Part shown: piece after piece, positions 16,441 to 26,226 of the stretch
How positions within the stretch are numbered: position 1 is the first letter of the stretch
How the letters are laid out: every line of letters starts with the position of its first letter
From: Eudorina sp. 2006-703-Eu-15
Taxonomy: Eukaryota; Chlorophyta; Chlorophyceae; Chlamydomonadales; Volvocaceae
Assembly (NCBI GenBank): GCA_003117195.1
Contig: BDSI01000044.1
Span: 189,952-253,951, forward strand
Length of the DNA: 64,000 bases
Direction of reading: 5' to 3'
The notes under the pieces: model-generated
Seen by the model: only the letters and a program-made list of their open reading frames with translations
Told to the model about the DNA's origin: nothing
Databases searched by the model: none
Made by a program: the position numbers and the translations under genes

Positions 16441-18349
16441 CGCCTCAGACACGACCAGAAGCGGGCACCTATGGTTCCATGTTGGTCGTCAACTGTCAAC
16501 CATTAACCGTAGAACGTTCGTCTCCGGAACGCGATGGCGGCCAGAATCTTCATGAGTCGTCACATGTAAGCAGTCGTACTCGGGCCGTGCGCTGGCCGTA
16601 CACGAAAGCCGGCTCTGCGACTTCTCAGGAGATGGCAGCGCCCCGACAGCCGTGCCCCCGCCCTCGCGCACCGTCGCACTCATCAACCAGCGACCCAAAG
16701 GCAGAGCGGCCGGCGGACAGCACGCGGCCGTGCCGCGCGACAGCCGTACGATTGATGTACGGCTGGTAGGGCCTGTACAGCAGCCACACTCGGACCGAGC
16801 CCAGTCAATACCAACACACAGGAAGAGGGCCATCCGCACTCCGCCACACATGGGTGGGCGCCATGTGTGCAGGGAGGTCCAGGTCAGCAGCATCGCCCGT
16901 ACAGAGGTACGTGCGCTGACCTGGACTCGTCGTACAGCGAGGTCAAGGTTTGCATGAATCACGTCGTGCCTGCTCTGTCCCCGTGCTCCCCCCCCGTTCC
17001 ACCCCTGGGCGTCAGTCATACTTCCCATCCGCGCGGCAGTGATGCGTACGATACCGTACCTCCAGCACACTGGCGTGATGAGTGCTGTACTGCCGTACGT
17101 ATACGCGCCCGGGCGACAGCTCGACGAACCCGCCCAAACCCCGTTCCCCCCCACGCCTTCTTCCGTCCCTTGGGCAGGAGCTGATCGCGCTATTAGAATA
17201 CGGCTTCCTGTGGGGGCAAACCATCGTACTCGCAAAGGCACAGAAGGCGGACCACGCGAGTCGTCCTTCGGCTCACCGCCGACACCGACGGAGCTGAAAT
17301 GACCCACGGGTCCCTGCGACCGCCGGGGCGCCACCGACCGCGCCGAACCTGCTACTGCCGCGCCGCGTCACCGCCCCTTGAGCGGTCCATTCAACACCGC
17401 ATGGATAGAGCAACGGAAATAACCGCCGTCCGTCTCCCCGGGTTACGGACGGACGATGTCTCCACCGAGTTGGTTCCCTACTCGGGGGGCCCACGGGGCC
17501 GAGCAAAACCCTTTCCCTGCCTCGTTGTAATCCTCAAACCCTAAACTCTAAACCCGAGAACCACGCGGGGGATTGCAAACGGTGCACCAAGAGCTGAGGT
17601 CGCACACTTAAGCGCATATGCATTGTCGTACATGAATGCACGATTGTCGTACCCAAATTTGAATACGCTATCAGAAACGTCGAGAGTCGAAAGGCCAACG
17701 CCGGAGTGCTCCCCTGCGGCGGCGCCATGACTGTCGGAGTTAAGCAGGGGGTGTAATAAATTAATCCTGCTGCTGCTGCTGCTGCTGCCGCGGCTGCCAC
17801 CATACTTGCGGGTCACATCCTGCAAGCCCGCAACTCGGGGGCCCTATCGTCGTCGTAACGATTCCCCCTGCCACCACCAAACCGGTACCGCTCGGCCCAC
17901 ACTGCCATCCAATGCCGTACGACCAGAACATATTTTCAGTACCGCGACAGGGAAGACCACCCGACCGTACATCCCCCCACGAGACCCCCAACCACCCGCC
18001 ACCAACCACCGACAACGATCCCCCCCCGCGCGCCGCCTCCCTGCCCCCTGGCCCCCCGGGCGGATGGCATCATCCCGCCGTTGCCTCCAACCGGCACAAC
18101 GTCCAACCGTTTTCCAAGCTGTCTGCTCGTCCTCTCGAACTGTCAGGGAGTGAGTCACTCCCGTACAGACACCGGGTAGGTGCTGAGGTAGGTGCACCAT
18201 CCCTTGAGCAGCACTCGTCCCCTGTCGCCCGTTCCCGGTCCGGATGGGTGGGTGGGTTGGACCGTAGACCGCACATCGGCCCCTGGCCCCGCCTCGGACA
18301 CCTCCCCCCTCGACTCGGTGAACCTGTGCAAGGAGAGCATCAAGACCCG

Positions 18350-18450
18350 CAACTGGGTTCAACCGCAACCGTCGTAACCGCACAACCGCAACTGCACAAC
18401 CGCAACCCTACAATCGCAACCGCAACAGCAAACCGTTGGTGCGCAACCGT
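18350..18450 (+). repeat. Degenerate AACCGCAAC-type tandem repeat
   Basis: Roughly a dozen imperfect units of aaccgcaac/aaccgt cover about 100 bp. Confidence 0.6.
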
Positions 18451-18939
18451 ACCGCAGCCACAACAGCGACGCCGTGGCTCTACCCCGCCGCGGCTCTATG
18501 CGCCCCCAGGGCCCAACAGCGACGGCCAGCCACACCGACTGTCCGTCGGCAACAATCACATCAGCTGTGACCCCAATCACATCAGCCACGCGGCTTCTGC
18601 TGCTACTCAACGGATGCGACCGCAGCGACGGAGTTCCCTGAGGCCACCGCTCATATCGTACATCGCCCGCCGTTCCCAACCGTTGGATCCAGCTCTTCCC
18701 AGCAACAACAAGTCCCCGCAATTAATTCAAAACGTTCTAGATATCGAGGCACGATCTCCCTCCCGAGTCATACCCCGCCGCGGCCGCCCCTCACCACCCT
18801 CCCGCGCAGCACACCAGTCCTGTCCGCGGGCGACAGAATGTTTCATTAATTCAAACACTCAACGTAGCACACAACACTACGGTCCTCTGTATTGCTGGTT
18901 GCCCTCCCCCTCCCCGTCCCCAGAAAGTCCCGCAGCCCC

Positions 18940-20560
18940 TCACGGCGCCCGTGACCTGCCCGCCGCAGTCGCATCCGACAGGGTCGCGACCTCCCGCCGC
19001 AACGCCCGCTGCGGCACGGGCCCGCCCGGCGGCTCATCCGACAGGCAGCCCCGCGTGCCAATCACGTTGACGCCCGGTCGCGCGCTGCCGGTGGCGGCGG
19101 CGCGCCCCCGCGCGCTGGACCCTGCCGGGCCCCGCTCCGCCGCCTTGTCCACCGCCTTCGTCTGCTGCGCCTGCGCCTGCGCCGGACCCAGCCCCTGCCC
19201 CTGCACCGCCATATAGCTGTCCACCTGCTCCCGAGTGATCAGCATAGGGCCCAGGCTGATGCTACAGCTGCTGCTGGCGGCGCTTGCGGGGGGCGGCGTC
19301 GGCGTCAGCGCCGTCGTACCCGCCGTCGCCGTCGACGACGGCAGGCCCGTGCAGCTGGCGCGCCGCGCGCGGCTGAACCGGCCGCTGGCGGCGCCCCCGT
19401 CCTCTCTGGCGGCGGCGGCGACATTGGCAGCGGCGGCGGCGGCGTTGGACGGTTGTGCCGTACCCGGTCGAGGCGAGCGATGCAACGCGTTGGAGAGGCC
19501 GGCGGGCGCGGCGGCAAGACCACGCCGCATCTCCGAATGCGAATCCGCCGGCGTCTGCGGCGCCGCCGCCGCCGATGCCGACGCGGTCGGGCCCGGCGGC
19601 GGCGTCGGCGTGGACGTCTTGATGCGGGGGGCGTCCAGCGCCAGTCGTGGTACGGCATCCAGGGAACGATAGTCCAGGACACCGCCGCCCCCGCCGGCGT
19701 ACCCCCGAATGAGGCCGCCGGCGCCGGCACCAGCAGCAGCCCCAGCAGTAGCTGGTGAGCCAGGGGCCTCCCCTCCGCCGCCGCTACTGCCTCCCGTCAT
19801 CGATTCCCGGGTGACACGTAACCCCGCCGGGTGCTGCTGCACATGCGAGGCGGAGCGGGCTGACTGCAGCGGCGCCGCCGCGGCAGCCGCCGCTGCCGCC
19901 GCCGCCGCCGCCCGCACCCGCACCGGCGACGCCGGACACGACGGCGACTCGGAGTCGAAAGGGCCCGCGGCGCTCATCCGCCGGGCCGCCCGCCCAGGCA
20001 GTATCAAAGGCGGCGGCGGCACGCCGTCGCCGCCGCCCGTCGGTGTCCCGCCCCCTCCGCTGCCCGGCGACACCGCCGCCGATCCGGGCGACACGACGGC
20101 CCCCGGCCCCGTGAAGCTGGCCCCCGAGGGCCTTACCCGGTGGATCTGCGGCCGGGGGTGCGGGTGGTTCGGCCCCCCGGGCGCGTCGTCCGGCGGCTGG
20201 GGGTGCAGGAAGGCTGACGGCAGGTTGCTGACGCTGGACTGGCGGCCCCCGCCGATCGGGACCGGCCCCAGGTCGGGCACACTGCCCTGCCGGGCGCACA
20301 CGGCCAGGGCGGCACCGGCTGCGGGCCCCAGCGAGCAGGAGGGCTCCCGACTGACCCGACCCTGCAGAGGGGCTCAGGGCGGCGGCGGGACACGGACACA
20401 TACTCGGACTCCTCCAACACATACCGGACACCCGCACTCACACATACACACACTTCTAAAAACACACTTGTTGTTGTTGCTGTTTTCATGTTTTCCAATT
20501 TGCAGGTTACTATGGTAAGTATATTGGTGCTTGGTCTGGGTCGGGCGGGTTTCTTATCTA

Positions 20561-20605
<45 letters not shown>

Positions 20606-23108
20606 ACACACGTGCCGATGCATAGTTTCCTTTTACGCACACTGACGCACAATTTACCCTATCACCCATCCAAGCGGAAAACAATCCCTCGGCCATCCAG
20701 AGGTCATGGCTCGCATACCCTGGCTACCGCCACGACACCATCAGGGGGCATCAGGGACCTGATCAGGACCAGTGCTGCAAACGACCCGCTAGATAGCTAG
20801 ACAGCTAGATAGCTAGATAGCCGGGGAACAGAACTGCCCCGCCACGCCACGCCACGCCACGCCACGCCACGCCCCGCCCTGCCCCGCCCCCACCCCGCCC
20901 CGCCCTGCCCCCCCTCCACCCTGCCCCGCCCCGGCCCCCTCTCCCGCCTCCCACCTCAGCGGCCGGCAGCGTCAACGACCCGCGGATGCCCGGCGGCAGC
21001 TGCGCCAGCGCCTCCGTCAAGTGTCGTGGTACGGCACGGGGCAGGGGCGCCAGCGGCAGCGGCTCCAGGTGGTGGGGGTCCCCGCCCTCACCCCCCGCCG
21101 CCTCAGTCCCCCCTGGAGCGGGAGCCAGCAGGAGACTGTGGCGGTGCTCCCCCGGCTCGTAGGCGGTGCGGGCGAACACCCGGATCGCTTCATCTGGATA
21201 CAGGGAGGAGGGACGGGCAGGGGCGGTACGAGTACGGCAGGTACGGCGTACGGAGGACGCCGTATCGTGTGACGTCGGTGCTGTACATCGAGCAGCACAC
21301 AAACGGCGCCACCGTGCCAGCAGCACACAAGCACATGACGTGGCGGCTGCGGCTGTCGCTGATGACCCGCGGGGTCCACTTTGGCATCAGTAATAATTAT
21401 TATGACGTCATGCGCAGTACAAATGATGCACACATGCGGACACATACACCACGTGGCCCTTGCGGACCAAAGGCCGGACCGTCAGCGGCCGTTACGATAG
21501 CCACCGCCACCACCCACCATCGCCGCCACCGCTCCCCGCAGCACCACTCACCCGCTCTCGAGCCCCCGGTGTTGGAGCCGCTGGTTGGGCTCGTCAGCAC
21601 GGGGCCCGACGGCTCGTCCAGCGGTGGCAGCCGCGGCGGTCCCAGTCCCCCCGGCGGCACCAGGAACGACCTCTCCCGCGCCGTCACCACCATCATATCG
21701 CCGTCACCCTCCCCCTCCCCCTCCTGCTGCTGCTGCTTTTGCTGCAGCAGCAGCTGCGGGGGCTGCAGGTGCGGGGGCCGCGGCCGCTCCGTCCGAGCCG
21801 ACGCCACGGCGGCGCGCCCCCGCCCATCACGTCCCGCCGATGCCGCCGCCACGCGCCGCGCGGGCGACAGCAAGCTAGTGTCTGTGGCCCTATGGCCCCG
21901 AGTCGCAATACCCGGGGAGCCGGGGCCGCCCCGTGCGACAGCCTCCGCTAACGCAAGGCCGAGTGTCGTACTCGTGCTCCCGCCGCCGTACGATTGCTGC
22001 TGATGCTGCCCCGTCCGATACAACGGCGTCAGGGGCTCGCTGCACGCGCGCTCGACAGCGGCCGCGCCGCTGGCGGGGGACAGCGGCTCCGCTGACGCCG
22101 CGGCGCCGTCCGCTTGGTGTCCGGCGGGAGGGCGGATGGCGGGGGAGGTGTTGCTGCGGCGCTGCTGCGGCACCGGCGCGCTGGCGCTGTGGGGGGAGAC
22201 GGCGGCGGCGCTCCGGATTGGGCGCTGGCCGCCGCCAGCGGCGGCGGCGGCGGTGGTGGCGGCGGCGGCCGCCTCCACCGCGGCGCCCCCCTCCGACAAG
22301 TCGATGTGGGCGAAGCGGGGCTGCCAGTCCAGGATGTCGACTCCGGAGCCCACTGCAGCGCGTACGATGAGAGAGGGGACGCCAGGCCGGGGCCGGGGGC
22401 ACCAAGCCGGGGAGGGGCGGAGTCAATCAAGGTGCGATCTCAGATAGGCGTACGACAAAAGGACGACAACTGGACTGCGGCAGAGAGAGCAAAGAATGCA
22501 TCAAACTGAGAGCTGCCCCGCGCCCCTCCAATACACACACTCTTCCCCCGTCGGCGCTCCAGGCGCCTCCTCTGAAACCTGCCGCCGACGGGCGGCCCCA
22601 CTGATGACGCCCGGCACCACCCTGCACCGCCCTGCCCTGGCCTCATGGGCAGAAGGGGAATGGTGACATGACAACCTCGGGGATGCGGACCGATGCGCGC
22701 GCGCGTGGGTCGTGTCCAGTGTCCAGTGTCCAGTGTCCAGTGCGCGCACCTGTCCGGTCATTGTAGCACGAGTCCTGCCAGCTCTGCGCCGCAACTCGGA
22801 CCTCGCTTTGCCGCTCGCGATGAACTGTGGCATTTAGGCCCTTTTTGAGCTGTCCTATGAGCCGTGAGGTTTCTGTGAAGACCTCGAAAAAGCTGTTGTG
22901 CCCCGTCGGTTCTGCCTGATGCTTGCGCTCGAGCTGTGCGTGTGGAACAAGCCAGGATGAGGCTAAAAAAAGAATATGACTTTCCAAAAGAGATGCGCCA
23001 GTGGGAAGCAGGGAACCGCCCGAGCCGGCCACTAAGTTACGTCAGCCAAACGACGGGGCGCATCCCTACCTGCGCAATGAACGCATCATAGCTGGGGTCT
23101 GTAGCCAT
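18940..23108 (-). CDS. Large low-complexity protein (5 exons, 894 aa), unrecognised
   Basis: Exons on the minus strand: 23108-23070, 22933-22750, 22352-21552, 21193-20955, 20361-18940. Phases match at every junction (0, 1, 1, 0) with GT-AG sites, which is the main support for one gene. The N-terminus MATDPSYDAFIAQ starts at an ATG with GGATATGG context; a short upstream ORF precedes it. Residues 14-75 (exon 2) are ordinary and helical-looking (FFEVFTETSRLIGQLKKGL). Exon 3 begins with a conserved-looking GVDILDWQPRFAHIDLSEGG and then becomes Ala/Pro/Ser/Gln-rich. Exon 5 is Ser/Ala/Gly/Pro-rich with an Ala run near its middle. There is no recognised domain, signal peptide or membrane span. Such tails are typical of volvocine signalling or scaffold proteins, but function cannot be assigned. 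The frame remains open upstream of the chosen ATG. Confidence 0.62.
20563..20610 (+). repeat. (CA)n microsatellite in an intron of the 894-aa gene
   Basis: About 20 CA units, one interrupted. It is immediately preceded by GGGCGGGTTTCTTATCTAAG, a word shared with two other loci (see findings). Confidence 0.9.
20841..20872 (+). repeat. (GCCAC)n pentamer repeat
   Basis: Six perfect 5-bp units in the same intron as the CA repeat, followed by a C-rich tract running up to the splice donor at 20954. Confidence 0.85.
22711..22742 (+). repeat. (GTCCAGT)n heptamer repeat
   Basis: About four 7-bp units lie just downstream of the exon 2 donor of the 894-aa gene, inside its intron. Confidence 0.85.
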
Positions 23109-25111
23109 ATCCACTAGCAGGTAAGCCCGGACCTCTGCATGCTGCGTCCCAGGGACCTTTGTACTGCTGGCAAGGGAAACAATGCACAAATAAAGATTGC
23201 GACCCTGAAATTGCTGGTCGTCGTGTAAAATAAGTGTTAGTGTGTTTCAGGCAACGGAAGCGGTCGAAAGCAAAATCAGAGAGTACGACTTTTGCCCGGG
23301 ACCGTTTGCCCTGGTTGCGAAACGCTGACACGTCCTTATTGTAAAAAGCTTAGTATATAATGATAGTTAATGTAATTATTTGGCTTGTCGACACAAGCTT
23401 ACGGCGGGCGGACGGGTCGAGCAGGGGAGGAGAACGTGCGAACAGCTGTGTCCCCACAACTGTGAAGTTCATCGAACGTTGATTGTGCTTCCATATTTGT
23501 CCATAGATAACAGCTTGGCTAGGTTTGCTCGAATCACCTATCCAGCAGCTGTTCAGTTTCCGTGGTCGTAATATGAAGCTGACGGATGTGTGGCTTTGCT
23601 GGGTTCAACAAGAAATAAAGAATGCTTATTGTGTACCCCTTCTTACGGATTGTGCATTGGCATCTGCTGTTTTGAGTCCCAATACAGATAACCGCTTCTA
23701 GCTGCATCCAGCCGCGTCGAATGTGTTATAACGCATGCCGACCTTCTCGAGTTAACATTTAAATGAATTTAGAGATTATTTCAACGCGTTATCGTGTATG
23801 ACTGACCCGTGGATGGTTACGATTAGTTTTAATCAGATTACATGTTCTTGCCCCCAGGAGAGCCCAGTAATGAATACCTTCGTATATTTGATTTCGTCTA
23901 ATACTTCAAACATGAAGGGCACAAATCATTAGGTACGTTTTCAGGTGCAGCCACCTGGCACTGGCACTTTGAGGGGCGCTTTCCGCGCCATTTGTCAGTG
24001 TACAAACGGCACGACCGTCCGGCACAAAAGCACTGCAGAACATGCCGTACTGTGGCACAAGGAAGGGCACGTGTATCGTGCCTGCTGCCTCTCAACTTCC
24101 ATAACACGCTGGAACCCGCCAGCGAGAGGGCTCCGGCCTCCGCTCCCGCGAACTTTGCGAGCGTGAAACAAAACCTTGTCATGCACAGCTTTTCTGCTCC
24201 ACGGGCAATTCCAATCTGTTGGCTTCATTTGAGTCCGGCAGTCAGCCGTCACGACAGCTTTCCCCTCGCAGACACCCCTGCACCATGCCAGTGTCCAGCG
24301 GTTGTGCGCATGACGTCTGTGCGCGCACCCTCTCACCTCGGTGGGAGGGTGCGCTTCGGTGTCCGCCCATCCCGCGTGGCATCGCTTCCCAGCTTGAGGG
24401 AGGTCAGGTCAGGTCCGGCCCTGCCCGGTCAGGTAAGGCCCTTGCGCCGGTACCCCCGTGGGCTTTCGGTACCACCAGACTGGTAGCCATGTCCCGAGGG
24501 GTCCCCTTCTGTAGCGTCCGTACTCCAGAAGGCTCATATGATGGCAGCTCGGTGCGCATCTCATTCTTAACAACACACCTCAAGAGCTCACGCAAAGCGG
24601 GATACGGTCATCGCAAAAGTTGGTCCCCGTCACCGGCAGCGGGCGGTTGCGGATCGATGGCTGCTCGCTAGACCCCATGCCCACCACCAAAGATTTCCTC
24701 GTTCCACGCCGCCACAGGCGTTCTCACTCTAACTCCCACTCTCACTCTTGCTCCCACTCCCACTCCCACTCCCAGGACAGCGCCACCGTGGCCCCTACGC
24801 CGCTGCCCTACCTGCCCGATCGTGTTCATGTTCATGCACATAGTGAATTAATGCATCAGTGATGATGGTCAGGGAGTGGTGCTTCATGCATTCAACGTCC
24901 AACCGCTCCACCTCCGACCGGGTCGAGTCCATCCCCCGCTTGAACCTCCTCCACCTGCTCCATCCCCTTTCCCCCGGGGGGCCGGACACAAGCGGCCGAC
25001 ACCACCCCTGACATAGTACATCACGTCAGCATGTACGGCAGGTGAATGAGAGGGCTACAAGTCCAGGGGCTGCCCGCAGCCTAGCGCCCATCGGGACAGG
25101 CGGATGCACGA
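23109..25111. other. Intergenic region, AT-rich left half
   Basis: About 2 kb. 23330-23940 is clearly AT-richer than the genes and probably contains the promoter of the 894-aa gene. 23980-24660 has several open frames but none with coding composition or paired splice sites. A CTCCCA-type repeat lies at 24724-24776. The right end is 3' UTR of the WW gene. Confidence 0.4.
24724..24776 (+). repeat. CACTCC/CTCCCA hexamer repeat
   Basis: Eight or nine degenerate 6-bp units of the form ctcccact/cactct. Confidence 0.75.
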
Positions 25112-25956
25112 TCACGGCGCGGACGGGTCGTCGTCCCGGGGGCGCCGCAGCCGCCGCCAGGCCAGGTCCGCCGGCCGGTCCCACTGGGAGGCCTTATTCG
25201 CCTGGTTGAAGAAGAAAGGCCGCTTCAGGTCCGCGGACCAAGACTGAGGGCAAAGGAGAGGAGGTGAGAAGGCGGCGCAGTAAGAAAGCGGTGTAGCAGA
25301 AAATGATAGACGTACTGAAGGGCGTAAGGGTGGAAAGAGGGTGAATGCCAATGGGTAGACGGGATTGGAGTGAGTGGGTCGGGGTCGGAAGGCCAGGGTA
25401 CAAGCCTAAAGTTACACCATGGGCGGGTTGAGGGGGAGTTTACAGGAAGGCAGAACGAGTGGAAAGAGAGACAGTGAAGAGCTTGGAAGTGGTGGAAGCG
25501 CAAGAGCGGCGTCAGGGGAGAGGACCCATGCCGCCAACGGCCTAAAATTTGCAGGTGCTGGACGTACCTCAATCCAAGCGTACTGCAGACGATCCGGCTC
25601 CTCGGATAGGCGCTCGCCGCTGGCGGACAGCCAATAACGGTTTCCGGCCTCGTCCTCGTACGGGGCGTTCCCCGGGTCTTCGAACTGAATCGCGCCAGTG
25701 ACCTGTTCCGTTTTGCAGCCGACAGCAACAAGCGGTTTTGCTGTAATCGGACTCAGCCTTGGTGCTCAGTGTTCCAGATGGCTGAAGCAAGCAAACTGCC
25801 AGGGCTTGCCTCGTTGAAGAAGTAGTAGCCGTCCGAATCCTTTGAGCTGACTACGGTTGTATCTAGTTTCGTCTGCGAGGCGGCTTCCTCACATGCAACA
25901 AGCTGGACAGCAGCAAAGAATGACACGAACAACAGCTTTATCACACGCAATCGCAT
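25112..25956 (-). CDS. Signal-peptide protein with WW and WW-like modules (3 exons, ~154 aa)
   Basis: Exons: 25956-25797, 25740-25568, 25243-25112. The second junction (GAG|GTACGT, then CCTCAG) is solid and phase 0. The first uses a weak donor (GTTTGC) in phase 1 and is less sure. The N-terminus is a signal peptide: basic MRLRVIK, hydrophobic LLFVSFFAAVQLVAC, then acidic residues. The last exon holds a canonical WW domain (Trp113, PFFFN aromatic block at 120-124, QW at 131-132, Pro135). Two upstream segments look like divergent WW modules: GYYFFNEASPG with QFEDP (42-76) and NRYWLSASGERLSEEP (87-102). WW domains bind Pro-rich ligands, normally in the cytosol or nucleus, so a secretory WW protein is odd; a Pro/Hyp-rich extracellular-matrix partner is an attractive inference. 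It is divergent from the F-box gene, 270 bp away. Confidence 0.7.
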
Positions 25957-26226
25957 TTTTAAGCCTATGCGATGCCAACAAAACACTGCATAATGGAGGA
26001 CACAAAGGCAGTGACGGAAGCTGGCGTGCTGTCCAACTCGTTTGCAGCGCAACTGTGCGTAGCTCCGAAGCTCCTGGTGCGATGCCTCTGTGTCTCGACT
26101 TCACAAACAAACGCAGACTGTCATATCCGTTTTGAACTTTTCGTATGCAGTTTCACAACCTTTACTACAATCAACAAGCACTGCGCACACAAGACGACTC
26201 GTCTCTTCCTGTCGACACCGGCAGAT
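25957..26226. promoter_or_regulatory. Bidirectional promoter region, WW gene / F-box gene
   Basis: Only 270 bp separate two divergent start codons. Both 5' UTRs and the core promoters must lie here. Composition is AT-richer than the flanking exons. No specific element is recognised. Confidence 0.45.

Larger units (their letters stand above)
14928..18939. other. Non-coding, repeat-bearing intergenic region
   Basis: About 4 kb between the 5' end of the ankyrin gene and the 3' end of the 894-aa gene. 14928-15700 is AT-richer and holds the ankyrin promoter and 5' UTR. The rest is C-rich, with many short CCGTAC words, one telomere-like CCCTAAACTCTAAACCC tract near 17535-17555 and AACCGC-type repeats near 18350-18450. 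Long frames such as 17912-19216 (+) are low-complexity and run into the antisense of the next gene; I do not support them. Confidence 0.45.

Noticed and set aside
17530..17560. Telomere-like CCCTAAACTCTAAACCC
   Set aside because: Only two or three degenerate units, interstitial, and not the TTTTAGGG array expected in these algae.
17912..19216. Long plus-strand open frame of 434 codons
   Set aside because: Pro/Arg-rich, no domain, no start context, and its right end is antisense to the phase-supported last exon of the 894-aa gene.
19235..20518. Plus-strand frames with Ala/Gly/Arg-rich products
   Set aside because: Antisense shadows of a GC3-rich minus-strand exon.
23898..24671. Frames on both strands between the 894-aa gene and the WW gene
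   Set aside because: Codon use lacks GC3 bias, frames conflict between strands, and no splice partners were found.
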